Below are positions 26,560 through 35,890 of a stretch of 64,000 nt of DNA, piece by piece (position 1 is the first letter of the stretch; every line of letters starts with the position of its first letter). Made by a program: the position numbers and the translations under genes. The notes under the pieces are model-generated. The model did not search any database and was not told the DNA's origin. It worked only from the letters and a program-made list of their open reading frames with translations. Source of the DNA: Brevibacillus dissolubilis (GTDB lineage: Bacteria > Bacillota > Bacilli > Brevibacillales > Brevibacillaceae); assembly GCF_006170445.1 (NCBI RefSeq), contig NZ_VCNA01000006.1, positions 1 to 64,000 of the forward strand, written 5' to 3'.

Positions 26560-27228
26560 ATGCTAATGACCTATGCAGACAACAACGACCTCTTTTCTTC
26601 GGAAAAGAGGTCTTTTTTCACTTCTTTGAGCAAAGCATACTGTGAGCAGATCTGGGCGGAGCACAAGTACTACGTCATGATGATCTCTTATCGCCTCTAT
26701 AAAGAAATTGCCCAAGATTTCAAGGAACAGCTCAAGCTGACTAAAGAAACCAAAAGCCGTGACTGGACGGAATTCGCGACCGCGCTGATCAACAAGCTAG
26801 AACAGGTGAAGGCCGCAAGCATCGATGAGGATAACGCCCGCAACGCGCTTTCGCATGCGTTTGGACATCTCCGTGGTGAGGTGTCACAGGAGGAAAGCGG
26901 CGTCTGGCATCTGTTCCTCGCCACCAGCAGACAAGAGGCCCATCGCATGCTGTTCGTCCTTGGGATGGAGCATGGGGATGAATATCTGCAAAGATCCCGC
27001 CTGTTCGCACCTGATGCACCTGTGAGCCATGCCTGGATCAAGCAGCGCGGCAAGGAATACTTCATCCGCCACCGCGCAGGGGAATGGGACGTCTTGACCC
27101 CTGAAGAAGTACGCGCTGATATCGACGACTATAAACTGAACAAGCTGGTCGACTACCGCCTGTTCGCCCAAATAGATGATCTGACCAATCCACTAGACAT
27201 TTACGACCGATTAACGAAAGGGGAATAA
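26560..27228 (+). CDS. DUF1722 (YbgA-like) protein in the methionine-salvage operon
   Basis: A 222-residue protein from the ATG at 26560, which has AAGGAGG 7 nt upstream. Residues ~32-45 (WAEHKYYVMMISYR) and ~90-130 (NALSHAFGHLRGEVSQEE, SRQEAHRMLFVLG) match the DUF1722/YbgA pattern of E. coli YbgA by eye. The family has no settled function. Codons ~10-20 coincide with a perfect terminator hairpin, so the true start might be the in-frame TTG at 26626 (200 residues). It is first of an operon with mtnK (6-nt gap) and mtnA under a SAM riboswitch, suggesting a role near methylthioribose recycling. Confidence 0.6.
   Translation: MLMTYADNNDLFSSEKRSFFTSLSKAYCEQIWAEHKYYVMMISYRLYKEIAQDFKEQLKLTKETKSRDWTEFATALINKLEQVKAASIDEDNARNALSHAFGHLRGEVSQEESGVWHLFLATSRQEAHRMLFVLGMEHGDEYLQRSRLFAPDAPVSHAWIKQRGKEYFIRHRAGEWDVLTPEEVRADIDDYKLNKLVDYRLFAQIDDLTNPLDIYDRLTKGE
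26587..26618 (+). terminator. Riboswitch terminator inside the start of the DUF1722 ORF
   Basis: An 11-bp perfect stem GACCTCTTTTC / GAAAAGAGGTC with a TTCG loop, then six T. Its 5' strand can also pair with the P1 3' strand and ribosome site (GATAAGGAGG, one bulge and one mismatch), which would be the antiterminator. It lies within codons 10-20 of the ORF that starts at 26560. Confidence 0.85.
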
Positions 27229-27234
27229 TCACAT

Positions 27235-28461
27235 ATGACATACCGCGCTTTATCTGAACAAGAAGCAGTCGAATACGTACGCAATCTCCCAGGTCTCTTC
27301 AGCGAAGGGGCAGAGCTGTCCAGCCATGAGATCGGCGATGGTAACCTCAACCTCGTTTTCCATATCAGTGAGCAGGCAACAGGCAAAAGCGTGATTGTAA
27401 AGCAAGCGCTACCATATGCCCGCGTCGTAGGCGAGTCTTGGCCGTTGACCCTCGACCGTGCCCGCATCGAAAGCGAAGCACTGCTCCTCCAACGCAAGCT
27501 GGTAGAAGACCTCGTGCCAGAAGTGTACCACTGGGATGCAGAGCTCGCGCTGACCGTCATGGAAGACCTGAGCGATCACGTGATCATGCGCCGTGGCCTG
27601 ATCGAAGGCAACCGCTACCCGTATTTTGCCAAGCACATTGGCCGTTTCTTGGCAAACACGCTGTTCTTCACCTCTGACATCGCGCTTGATCCGTATGAGA
27701 AAAAAGCAAATGTCGCAAAATTCACCAATCCAGAACTTTGCAAAATTACTGAAGATCTCGTCTTTACTGATCCATATGAAGATCACGAGACCAACAACTT
27801 CAACCCACTGATCCGCCCGCAGGTAGAAGCGATCTGGAACAATAAAGAGCTGAAGCGTGAAATCGCCCACCTCAAATACGGCTTCCTGACCCGCGCGGAA
27901 GCGTTGCTCCACGGCGATCTGCACACCGGAAGCATCTTCGTTACCGAAACTAGCACCAAGGTGATTGACCCTGAATTTGCTTACTATGGCCCACTCGGCT
28001 TTGATATCGGTGCCGTATTTGCCAACCTGATCCTCAACTATGCAGCACAGCTGGGCCTTACTTCTGACGAAGGAAAACGTGAATCCAACCGCGAATATCT
28101 GCTCGATACCGTTGAAAACGTCTGGAATGAGTTCGTCTCCCAATTCGTCTCTCTCTGGCACAAGCATGCCAAAGAACGCACGGCACATGTAGAAGGTTTC
28201 TGGCAAGACTATGTAAGTCAAGTTCTGCAAGACTCTGTCGGCTACGCTGGCTGCAAAACCCTTCGCCGTGTGATCGGTCTGGCTGGTGTCGCAGACCTCA
28301 ACACGATTGAGAACGACGAAGTACGCGCTGAGGCAGAACGTCTGTCCCTCGCCATCGGGGAAGCACTCATTCTCGAACGGAAAAATATCAAGGAAGCAAG
28401 CGATATCACCGCGCTTGTCCGCCAAGTTACTTTGACGCTTACACAGGGGGTAGCCCGCTAA
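27235..28461 (+). CDS. mtnK: S-methyl-5-thioribose kinase
   Basis: Phosphorylates methylthioribose at C1 in methionine salvage. The 408-residue protein has the aminoglycoside-phosphotransferase fold: [12 protein letters not shown] (nucleotide loop, near residue 27-38), the lysine in [10 protein letters not shown], the catalytic loop [12 protein letters not shown] (near 223) and [13 protein letters not shown]. It starts 6 nt after the DUF1722 stop, and its TAA overlaps the mtnA ATG by one base. Confidence 0.96.
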   Translation: MTYRALSEQEAVEYVRNLPGLFSEGAELSSHEIGDGNLNLVFHISEQATGKSVIVKQALPYARVVGESWPLTLDRARIESEALLLQRKLVEDLVPEVYHWDAELALTVMEDLSDHVIMRRGLIEGNRYPYFAKHIGRFLANTLFFTSDIALDPYEKKANVAKFTNPELCKITEDLVFTDPYEDHETNNFNPLIRPQVEAIWNNKELKREIAHLKYGFLTRAEALLHGDLHTGSIFVTETSTKVIDPEFAYYGPLGFDIGAVFANLILNYAAQLGLTSDEGKRESNREYLLDTVENVWNEFVSQFVSLWHKHAKERTAHVEGFWQDYVSQVLQDSVGYAGCKTLRRVIGLAGVADLNTIENDEVRAEAERLSLAIGEALILERKNIKEASDITALVRQVTLTLTQGVAR

Positions 28462-29501
28462 TGACAGCAACAACCACACTAGCACCAGTGAAATGGGAGG
28501 AAGACCGTCTGCTTCTGCTCGACCAGACGCTCCTCCCGACCCAGACGCTTTATCTGGACCTGACCAAAATCGAAGAGGTATGGGCGGCCATCCGCCATCT
28601 GCAAGTGCGCGGCGCGCCGGCAATCGGAATGGCTGCCGCATACGGACTCTATCTCGGCATCCGTGAGATTGAAGCAACCGACTTCGACGCGTTCTGGGCG
28701 CAAGTCGAAGAGAAAGCAAGCTATCTCGCCACTTCCCGCCCAACCGCGGTCAACCTCTTCTGGGCCATCGACCGGATCAAAGGCCGCGTCCAGCTCGAAG
28801 CGGCGAAGCCGATCAGCGAGATCAAACAGGCTGTATTAGATGAAGCAATCGAAATTCAAGCCGAAGACGAGCGTGTCTGCCGCACTATCGGCGAATACGC
28901 GCTGACCCTGCTCCAAGACGGCATGGGTGTATTGACCCACTGCAATCCGGGCGCACTCGCGACAGCAGCGTACGGTACCGCGACCGCTCCTTTTTATCTG
29001 GCAAAAGAACGTGGCTGGGACCTCAAAGTCTTCGCAGACGAAACCCGCCCGGTACTCCAAGGTGCACGCCTGACTGCCTACGAGCTGCAACAGGCAGGTA
29101 TCGACGTGACCCTCATCTGCGACAACATGGCAGCAGTCGTCATGGCACAGAAAAAAGTTCAAGCCGTCATCGTCGGTACAGACCGCGTAGCGGCCAACGG
29201 TGACGTAGCCAATAAAATCGGTACCTATGGCGTAGCGGTGTTGGCTCAGGCCCACGGCATTCCGTTCTATGTGGCTGCTCCGTTGTCTTCGATTGACCTG
29301 GAGACTCCGACAGGCGCTGATATCCCGATTGAAGAGCGTCCAGCTGAAGAGATCACGCACGGTCTTGGCAAGCAGGTGGCACCGGATAACATCCAGGTGT
29401 ACAACCCGGCGTTCGACGTTACTCCGGCGAAGTATATCACCGCGATTGTGACGGAGAAGGGGATTTTTAAACCGGAAGAGATTAAGGATATTCAGAAGTA
29501 G
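28461..29501 (+). CDS. mtnA: S-methyl-5-thioribose-1-phosphate isomerase
   Basis: Converts methylthioribose-1-phosphate to methylthioribulose-1-phosphate. The 346-residue protein has family marks [13 protein letters not shown] (near 48), the catalytic cysteine in [11 protein letters not shown] and the catalytic aspartate in [18 protein letters not shown]. It overlaps mtnK by one base and ends the riboswitch-controlled operon; the product feeds the divergent mtnB-mtnW-mtnX-mtnD enzymes. Confidence 0.96.
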   Translation: MTATTTLAPVKWEEDRLLLLDQTLLPTQTLYLDLTKIEEVWAAIRHLQVRGAPAIGMAAAYGLYLGIREIEATDFDAFWAQVEEKASYLATSRPTAVNLFWAIDRIKGRVQLEAAKPISEIKQAVLDEAIEIQAEDERVCRTIGEYALTLLQDGMGVLTHCNPGALATAAYGTATAPFYLAKERGWDLKVFADETRPVLQGARLTAYELQQAGIDVTLICDNMAAVVMAQKKVQAVIVGTDRVAANGDVANKIGTYGVAVLAQAHGIPFYVAAPLSSIDLETPTGADIPIEERPAEEITHGLGKQVAPDNIQVYNPAFDVTPAKYITAIVTEKGIFKPEEIKDIQK

Positions 29502-29509
29502 AAATGAAA

Positions 29510-29571
29510 AATCCCCTAAGTGAACTGGCGCAGAATTCAATCTGCACCGTTCCGCTTAGGGGAATTTTTTA
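29510..29571 (+). terminator. Terminator after mtnA (probably bidirectional)
   Basis: Long stem AATCCCCTAAGTG...CGCAGA / TCTGCA...CGCTTAGGGGAATT followed by T6. An A-run precedes it, so it may also stop the M43 peptidase gene on the minus strand. Confidence 0.85.
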
Positions 29572-29617
29572 GCTAATGGGTCTTCCTCTGCTCAGGAATA
29601 CCGTCTTTCGGCAGTCA

Positions 29618-31675
29618 TCAATCATCATGGCAACAACTCGAACATCCATGGTCTTTGCGATGGTGTTTGCAGGGAACCCAGCTGACACCGTCAAAGCAAT
29701 GAGTGGCCGTATCCTTCACGATAAACCGGGTGTCTGGCGGATTCTTGATGAGAAAACGCACACCACCAATCACTTCGGAACTCCTGCCTCTTTGCACAGC
29801 ATCGAGTGCGAACACGCGAGCACTCAGAATGTATTTTTGTGCAGGAACAAATTGAACTTTTATCGTATGCAATTCATTTGGTTCGAGTCTGAATTTACCG
29901 AACCCGGCACCGGACTTCAGGATCTGGAAGGTATTGCAGTCCACTTGACGAACGCCCATGCAGAAGTCGCCATCATCTTTCCACTTCTCAACCAGTTCGG
30001 GTGGAAGTGTAACAAACACTTTGCCCCAGTCAAAAATCGGCAGTTCTCCGTCTTTGGGAGTTCGGAACATCAGGGAGTACAACCTTGGTTCGTTGGTGTA
30101 ATTCGCCATGATAAAGACTCCCTGTCTTCCTGATCCGGGCACATCTTCGACTATGGAGATGTTTTTCCATACAATATTGTTGTTGTTCTGCACGTTGGCG
30201 TAGAGGTTGCTCGTTTCAGGGAATGTCATGCCAAACGGTGGTGTGGACGTGGTCTCAATGCGTGCGAGCAGGCAGAAATGCGCTTCTTCGGCTCCCAGAC
30301 TGGCATAATCGGCAGGATTGGGCGGCGACCAAGGGAAGAAATAGATTTCGTCCTCTCCACCAGCGACAGATACGCTCTGGGAGCCAATTAGGCCGCCCAT
30401 CAGTGCGGGAGTGGTGACGCTTCCGTCCCACGGGGCAGGCCATGACAATCCTGTCGATGCTTTCGCCCAGTAGAGTCTGAGTGTTCCAGATTCGGTCCTG
30501 CTGCCGCTGCATCCACGGTTGCGTACCCGTACATATACATAATTAGGCGATCCAGATGGGCGAAATACTGGATTTTCGTGATCTTGATTCATGAGACCAT
30601 CTTGAGTTCTTCGTACCCAGATATCATCACTAATGTACATCGGCAGCGCAGAGGGGTCAGGTTCTTCACCAGTGTCGTCGACTGCGTCTTTCATCCATAG
30701 ATCTGGTTGTAGCCCCTCACTGACGGGTACCAGGCCGTCAGAGCCGAGGAGCGTGGCACGGGCTACATGCAACGCAGCGGTCATACGTGCGACTTGCCCG
30801 GCAGTAAAGAGGTTCTTGCATGTGTCCCAGGTATAGTCCATGTAATTCATGAACATATCGCCGTTTGGTTCGTTTGAGCAAGATATGATCGGAAATTGTG
30901 GACAATCGATATTCCGATTTGCCTGATTAGGAGTGTCTTCTACATTGTCAGACCCGGTGCAGGCACCGCCATCATCACCCCAGATGTGTAATAAATCAAG
31001 ATAATGCCCGATTTCATGAGTCAAGCTACGTCCACGGTTGTACCTTAGATCCAGATCTCCAATCGTTCCGAAGGCTCGATAGTGGATGACTACGCCCTGA
31101 ATGTTTGCCGGGAAGCTGGGGTATGTTCCGGAGCCGATTACGTCGTCCGCAAAATTTACAACCCATATGTTGAGATATTTAGTGACATCCCACGGGTCGT
31201 GACCACCGGTGTCAGCATCTTTCATTCCATTGCTATTTCCCGGCCAGCTTTCAACATCGGTACGAGTTCTAGTGATACCAGTAGTGGGATTACAGTCTGG
31301 GTCACGTACGGCCAGAGCGAATTCGATACGGGCGTCAGCAGCGACACCTGCAAATCGAGCTGGTGTTGATGCGGCATCTGCATTCATGCGACGGAAGTCC
31401 TGATTGATCACTGGGATTTGGCTACGGATTTGTTCGTCGGAGATGTTTTGTGCATCGTTATTGTAGATGACGTGTACAACTACAGGTATTCGAATAATCC
31501 CTGTGCGCAGTCCATCACTTTCGTACCTGTTCATCCAATCCTGAATCTCGCTTTCCAACTGACGGGCTCGCCAGCGATACTCAGGGTCTGTTCGGACAAA
31601 GCGCCAGTGCTGTTGCATCGTACCGCATATATCAAACTGGGATGGCTCTTGCTCTTCTCTTGGTTGTCTGACCAT
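29618..31675 (-). CDS. M43-family zinc metallopeptidase without signal peptide
   Basis: A 685-residue protein with a clear pappalysin/cytophagalysin (M43) catalytic domain at ~60-310. The zinc motif HEIGHYLDLLH (H220, E221, H224, H230) and a downstream Met-turn (MNYMDYT, near 276-281) are present, and a cysteine-rich segment lies between them. Residues 1-60 are charged with no signal peptide, which is unusual for M43. Residues ~320-685 have strand-rich stretches (YVYVRVRNRGCSG, LRLYWAKAS) like bacterial beta-sandwich repeats but no motif I can name. GGAGG lies 7 nt before the ATG. It stands alone and might be acquired. Confidence 0.85.
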   Translation of the reverse strand: MVRQPREEQEPSQFDICGTMQQHWRFVRTDPEYRWRARQLESEIQDWMNRYESDGLRTGIIRIPVVVHVIYNNDAQNISDEQIRSQIPVINQDFRRMNADAASTPARFAGVAADARIEFALAVRDPDCNPTTGITRTRTDVESWPGNSNGMKDADTGGHDPWDVTKYLNIWVVNFADDVIGSGTYPSFPANIQGVVIHYRAFGTIGDLDLRYNRGRSLTHEIGHYLDLLHIWGDDGGACTGSDNVEDTPNQANRNIDCPQFPIISCSNEPNGDMFMNYMDYTWDTCKNLFTAGQVARMTAALHVARATLLGSDGLVPVSEGLQPDLWMKDAVDDTGEEPDPSALPMYISDDIWVRRTQDGLMNQDHENPVFRPSGSPNYVYVRVRNRGCSGSRTESGTLRLYWAKASTGLSWPAPWDGSVTTPALMGGLIGSQSVSVAGGEDEIYFFPWSPPNPADYASLGAEEAHFCLLARIETTSTPPFGMTFPETSNLYANVQNNNNIVWKNISIVEDVPGSGRQGVFIMANYTNEPRLYSLMFRTPKDGELPIFDWGKVFVTLPPELVEKWKDDGDFCMGVRQVDCNTFQILKSGAGFGKFRLEPNELHTIKVQFVPAQKYILSARVFALDAVQRGRSSEVIGGVRFLIKNPPDTRFIVKDTATHCFDGVSWVPCKHHRKDHGCSSCCHDD

Positions 31676-32051
31676 TGCCTTTCCTCCATATTCGTTTGTG
31701 ATACTCCTTTTGGTAATTTTATTATTTTGTGTAAATGATATACATATAATATTTGGAATGGTTGTATTTTTCTTACATGCACGCTATCCCGCGAAAAGCA
31801 AAAAGCCGGTAATCCTTTCGGTTGAGGAGTACCAGCTTTATCATGCTTACTTGTTTAGCTGTAGGAATTAGTTAACAGGTGTGGTATATACGGTGTAGCT
31901 GCTTTTTCTTCGGCGATACGGATGGAGTTAAACCGCAGATCAGGGTGAGGCTGAGTAGTCCGACACGTGAAGTGCACCTTTTATTTGACTGAGGGATATC
32001 CGGAGGGTGTAACATATAAATACAAAGAATCATTAGGCAGCGGAGGTAACC
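31676..32051. other. Intergenic gap between the M43 gene and the ABC-2 operon
   Basis: A 376-nt gap. It is AT-rich next to the M43 start, where the peptidase promoter must lie (TATAAT-like bases near 31740-31750). A hairpin at 31799-31838 has T-richness only on the minus strand. Beyond it, 31855-31977 (minus) is an open frame of 40 codons without a convincing ribosome site. I see no other feature. Confidence 0.5.
31799..31838 (-). terminator. Minus-strand terminator-like hairpin upstream of the M43 gene
   Basis: Imperfect 15-bp stem AAAGCCGGTAATCCT / AGGAGTACCAGCTTT, with T5GCT4 after it on the minus strand. There is no annotated minus-strand gene just upstream, so what it terminates is unclear. 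Confidence 0.5.
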
Positions 32052-33032
32052 ATGTCAATCCAAGTGAACCACCTCAATAAACATTTCCAAGTCCACGTCC
32101 GACAGGCTGGCTGGGCAGATGCTGTCCGCAGTCTGTTTAAACGGGAGTATAAAGTCGTCGAAGCCGTCAAAGACGTCTCCTTCTCTATCCAACCCGGCGA
32201 GATCGTCGGCTTCCTCGGCCCCAATGGTGCAGGAAAAACCACCACGATGAAAATGCTGGCTGGTCTGCTGCATCCCACGTCCGGAGAGATCAAGGTCGGT
32301 GGCTATGTTCCTTTTGAACAAAAGGCAGACTTCAAGAAAATGATGAGCTTGGTCATGGGGCAGAAAAGCCAGCTGATCTGGGATATTCCGCCGATGGAGA
32401 CCTTTCTCGTTAATAAAGCGATCTATGAGATAGACGATTCAGTATTCCGTCATACCTTGGACGAATTGACCGAGTTGCTTGAGCTCGAACCCCTCTTGAC
32501 CAGACCGACACGGAATCTGTCGCTGGGGCAGCGGATGAAGTGTGAGCTGGCGGCGGCATTATTGCACCGGCCCAAGGTCTTGTTCTTGGACGAGCCGACG
32601 ATCGGTCTGGACGTACATACGCAGGAAAAGGTACGTCAGTTCATCGCCAAATACAACCGGGAGCACAAGACCACGATTCTTTTGACCTCGCATTATATGG
32701 GCGATGTAGCGGCGCTGTGTGACCGGGTGATCATCATCAACCACGGGAAGCTGCTGTACGATGGCGGCTTGCAGGTGTTGGCGGAGAAACTAACCCCGTA
32801 CAAGCTGCTCGAAGTCCGCATCCCGACAGTGCCACAGATGTCGTGGGACGAATACGGCGAGGTCGTCGAGATTGACGAGGGCAAAATCATACTGCGCGTA
32901 CAGCGTGACCGCATTCCAGAAGTCTCCGCCAAGTTTTTGCAGAACTTCGAGGTGCATGACCTCAACATCCAAGACCCGCCGATGGAGGAAGTCATCACGC
33001 TTGCTTTTCAGGAGGAATCCCATGTTTCGTAA
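32052..33032 (+). CDS. ABC-2 type exporter, ATP-binding protein
   Basis: A 326-residue ATPase of the NatA-like/ABC-2 exporter class. Walker A is GPNGAGKTT (near residue 57-65), the signature LSLGQRMKCELAAAL near 157, and Walker B VLFLDEPTIGLD near 177. The C-terminal ~80 residues form a regulatory extension. It has a GGAGG ribosome site and overlaps the first permease gene by 11 nt. With two permeases behind it, it forms a three-gene exporter operon. The substrate is unknown. Confidence 0.92.
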   Translation: MSIQVNHLNKHFQVHVRQAGWADAVRSLFKREYKVVEAVKDVSFSIQPGEIVGFLGPNGAGKTTTMKMLAGLLHPTSGEIKVGGYVPFEQKADFKKMMSLVMGQKSQLIWDIPPMETFLVNKAIYEIDDSVFRHTLDELTELLELEPLLTRPTRNLSLGQRMKCELAAALLHRPKVLFLDEPTIGLDVHTQEKVRQFIAKYNREHKTTILLTSHYMGDVAALCDRVIIINHGKLLYDGGLQVLAEKLTPYKLLEVRIPTVPQMSWDEYGEVVEIDEGKIILRVQRDRIPEVSAKFLQNFEVHDLNIQDPPMEEVITLAFQEESHVS

Positions 33033-33795
33033 ATATATGGTGCTGCTCCGGATGAAATATGTAGAGATGTTCGCCTACCAATTGGCTACCATCGTATGGG
33101 TGGTGGGGGCGATGATCCAACCGCTGATCACGATGATTGTGTGGATGAACATCTATCCGCAAGAGTCCGATTCGTTCGTCCTCTACTTCACCCTGCTGAT
33201 TCTGGTGGAGCGGATGACCAGTGCGTGGGATGTGTGGGAGCTGGACCGGGAGATTCGGGAAGGGACGTTTTCCTATCATATCGTCAGACCGATGCATCCG
33301 ATCCACTGGGCGATTGCGGAGAATATCATCTATAAAGGGTTGTTTCTCGCCGTGCTTTTGCCGATCTGGATCATCGTGGCGTTTTTTGTACCGGCGCTAC
33401 AGCCGCATATGGATTGGGCGCAGTGGGGGATGTTTGTTGTGGCGATCCTGCTCGGAGCGGCGATCCGGTTTTTGTTCAGCTACACCTGTGGGTTGCTGGG
33501 CTTCTGGGTGACCAAGGTCTCGGCGATTTACGGCGTGTTTGAAGCAGTCTCCCTGTTTTTCTCGGGACGGATTGCGCCATTGTCCCTGCTGCCTCCGGTG
33601 ATGCAGGAGATCAGTCTGTATCTGCCGTTCCGCTATATGATCGGGTTTCCGGTCGAGATCGCGACAGGTGCTGTGACAGGTGAGGCGGTGGGATTCGGCT
33701 TTCTGGGCTCGGCAGTCTGGGTCAGCCTGCTTTTGATGGTATTGGGCTTGTTGTGGAGAGCTGGATTGAAAAAGAACCAGGCGGTGGGGGGATAA
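33022..33795 (+). CDS. ABC-2 type permease, subunit 1
   Basis: A 257-residue membrane protein with about six hydrophobic helices, matching the ABC-2 permease layout. The ATG at 33022 has AGGAGG 6 nt upstream and lies inside the end of the ATPase gene, which signals coupled translation. An alternative TTG far upstream in the same frame has no ribosome site. It should pair with the second permease at 33797. Confidence 0.88.
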   Translation: MFRKYMVLLRMKYVEMFAYQLATIVWVVGAMIQPLITMIVWMNIYPQESDSFVLYFTLLILVERMTSAWDVWELDREIREGTFSYHIVRPMHPIHWAIAENIIYKGLFLAVLLPIWIIVAFFVPALQPHMDWAQWGMFVVAILLGAAIRFLFSYTCGLLGFWVTKVSAIYGVFEAVSLFFSGRIAPLSLLPPVMQEISLYLPFRYMIGFPVEIATGAVTGEAVGFGFLGSAVWVSLLLMVLGLLWRAGLKKNQAVGG

Positions 33796-33796
33796 C

Positions 33797-34585
33797 ATGC
33801 AGAGGCATTGGAGGATTTTTCGCGAGTTTTTCCGTACCTGTCTGGTGGAGGAGCTGGAGTACCGCAGTGAATTCATCGGAAACCTGCTGTCGAGCGTATT
33901 TGGGATCGGGATTGCGATTCTGACGATCCAGATCTTTTTCTATCAGACCGACCAGCTGGGTGGCTGGGTGTATGAGGATGTTATTATTTTGCTTGGGATT
34001 TTTAACTTTTTGCAGGGATTGATCGATTTTGCTCTGCGTCCTAATATGTCGCGGCTGTTGCAGCATATTCGGCGGGGGACGCTGGATTATGTGCTGACGA
34101 AGCCGGTGGACAGCATGTTTTACGTCAGCTTCCGTCATCTGGTCTTCTGGCGGCTGATCGATGTGGTGCTTGGCGGCGGGCTGATTGTATATGGTCTGAT
34201 GCAAAAGCAATATATTCCGTCGCTGTCCGATTTTCTGATGTTTGTCGTGAGTATGTTCTCGTCCATCGTCTTGATCTACGCGCTATGGATGCTCTTGATG
34301 ACCACGGCTTTCTGGGTGATTCGGATGGACGATCTGTCGTTTGTGTTTAACTCGTTCTTTGAGACGACACGCTTTCCGATCACGATGTATCAAGGCTGGC
34401 TTAGGATTGTGCTGACCTATGTGCTGCCAGCGGCATTCATCACGAGTACGCCTGCTGCGGCTTTGCTGGGGCAATGGAACGGTGTGACGACACTGGTCTC
34501 GCTCGTCGTGGCAGGGGTTTTCTTATGGCTGTCCCGCCGATTCTGGCGCTTTGCGCTACGGTCCTATACGAGTGCCAGCAGCTAA
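33797..34585 (+). CDS. ABC-2 type permease, subunit 2
   Basis: A 262-residue membrane protein with about six helices. The segment RPNMSRLLQHIRRGTLDYVLTKPVD after the second helix is typical of the permease subunits that come in pairs in this family. It starts one base after the previous stop, and its ribosome site (GGGGGATAAC) spans that stop. It closes the exporter operon and a terminator follows. Confidence 0.9.
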   Translation: MQRHWRIFREFFRTCLVEELEYRSEFIGNLLSSVFGIGIAILTIQIFFYQTDQLGGWVYEDVIILLGIFNFLQGLIDFALRPNMSRLLQHIRRGTLDYVLTKPVDSMFYVSFRHLVFWRLIDVVLGGGLIVYGLMQKQYIPSLSDFLMFVVSMFSSIVLIYALWMLLMTTAFWVIRMDDLSFVFNSFFETTRFPITMYQGWLRIVLTYVLPAAFITSTPAAALLGQWNGVTTLVSLVVAGVFLWLSRRFWRFALRSYTSASS

Positions 34586-34637
34586 CAACCTTGTAACATA
34601 TGCCGATCTGCTCCTCATGACGGCTCTATCAACGCTG

Positions 34638-34668
34638 ACACCTCCGATTGTTGTGGAGGTGTTTTTTT
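34638..34668 (+). terminator. Terminator of the ABC-2 exporter operon
   Basis: ACACCTCC / GGAGGTGT stem with a 9-nt loop and seven T. Confidence 0.9.
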
Positions 34669-34753
34669 CATATACTTGAGAAAATAGGAAACACTACGCG
34701 TGATATCTATATCAAGAGCGCCTATATGATTCACACGAGGGGAGACGAAACCG

Positions 34754-35674
34754 ATGACAGCCACTAACTACCACGCGATTCGCCATCTATTAAACCAGCA
34801 AAAAGCTTCTTTGACCGCTCTGGCCACCTCCAAAGAGCCTTACGTGCAGACACAGGGCTTTGCTTCTGAGCAGGGAGCGTTTCCGCTTGCTCCCGACATC
34901 CAAGTAGAGAAGACGACGATTGGCGGAATCTACGGAGAGTGGGTGTCAGCTCCTACTATCAAAGCAGACCGTACCATCCTGTACCTTCACGGGGGCGGTT
35001 ATGTCCGGGGGAGCTGTGCCTCACACCGGGAATTGGCATCACGAATCTCCCGTGCATCGGAGAGCAGAGTGCTGGTGATCGAGTACCGTCTGGCTCCGAA
35101 GCATCCGTATCCCGCGGCTGTCGACGATGCGGTTGCGGTGTATCGGGCCCTGCTTGAGACGGGTGTCGATCCGAAAAACATGGTGGTAGCTGGTGATTCG
35201 GCTGGAGGCGGGCTGACGATGGCTTTGCTGCAGGTGCTGCGTGACAATCAGGAGCCGTTGCCTGCGGCGGCCGTTCTTTTGTCACCGTGGACGGATATGA
35301 CCGCGTCTGGAGAATCGATTGTCACACGCAAAGAGATCGATCCATGGCTGGCGTCTGAGGCAATGACAGTGGCTCCCAAGCTGTACCTGGGCGATGCAGA
35401 TCCGAAGCATCCGCATGTCTCCCCGATTTTTGCCGACCTGCACGGGATGCCCCCGCTTCTGGTACATGTCGGGACGGATGAGATTCTGTATGATGATGCC
35501 GTGCGGCTGGTAGACCGGGCACAGGCAGATGGAGTAGATGTGACGTTGAAGGTGTGGGAAGGCATGTGGCATGTGTTTCAGGCCTTTGCTCCGCTGGTCA
35601 GAGAGGGGCAAGAGGCGATTGATGAGATTGGGGAGTTCATCCGGAAAAAGTGGGCTGTGGGAGTAGAATGTTGA
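34754..35674 (+). CDS. Alpha/beta-hydrolase, hormone-sensitive-lipase-type esterase
   Basis: A 306-residue esterase. The oxyanion motif HGGGYVRG is at residues 79-86 and the nucleophile S149 is in GDSAGG. The acid is probably in VGTDEILYDD and the histidine in GMWHVFQ near residue 276, completing the HSL-family triad. No signal peptide is seen. A GAGGGGAG site precedes the ATG. Natural substrates are probably short-chain esters, but this cannot be read from the sequence. Confidence 0.9.
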   Translation: MTATNYHAIRHLLNQQKASLTALATSKEPYVQTQGFASEQGAFPLAPDIQVEKTTIGGIYGEWVSAPTIKADRTILYLHGGGYVRGSCASHRELASRISRASESRVLVIEYRLAPKHPYPAAVDDAVAVYRALLETGVDPKNMVVAGDSAGGGLTMALLQVLRDNQEPLPAAAVLLSPWTDMTASGESIVTRKEIDPWLASEAMTVAPKLYLGDADPKHPHVSPIFADLHGMPPLLVHVGTDEILYDDAVRLVDRAQADGVDVTLKVWEGMWHVFQAFAPLVREGQEAIDEIGEFIRKKWAVGVEC

Positions 35675-35733
35675 TCATAAGCCCAACTGTTGAAGATGGC
35701 TATCAGGGATATGTGGCTTTCAGAGCCATTATG

Positions 35734-35770
35734 GAGACCTTATCGTGGCAACGGTGGGGTCTCTTTTTTT
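35734..35770 (+). terminator. Terminator after the esterase gene
   Basis: Stem GAGACC / GGTCTC with an inner CGT/ACG pairing, followed by seven T. Confidence 0.75.
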
Positions 35771-35798
35771 GTGTGTTCAGAAACTTTTTGATAGTCAC

Positions 35799-35859
35799 TT
35801 GACAAAAGTAAGTGTAGAGAGGTATTATACTTTCATGAAGTTAATTACAAAAAGTAAGT
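35799..35859 (+). promoter_or_regulatory. doxX promoter with two copies of a 15-bp motif
   Basis: TTGACA (35799-35804), an 18-nt spacer and TATTAT (35823-35828) make the promoter. Motif copy A (TTGACAAAAGTAAGT, 35799-35813) covers the -35, and copy B (TTACAAAAAGTAAGT, 35845-35859) lies downstream of the -10. The consensus TTAC-N5-GTAAGT is an imperfect palindrome and occurs again before the Old Yellow Enzyme gene. The placement is typical of a repressor operator. Confidence 0.6.
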
Positions 35860-35890
35860 AAATATAATTAGGTAAAAGGAGAATGAAATC

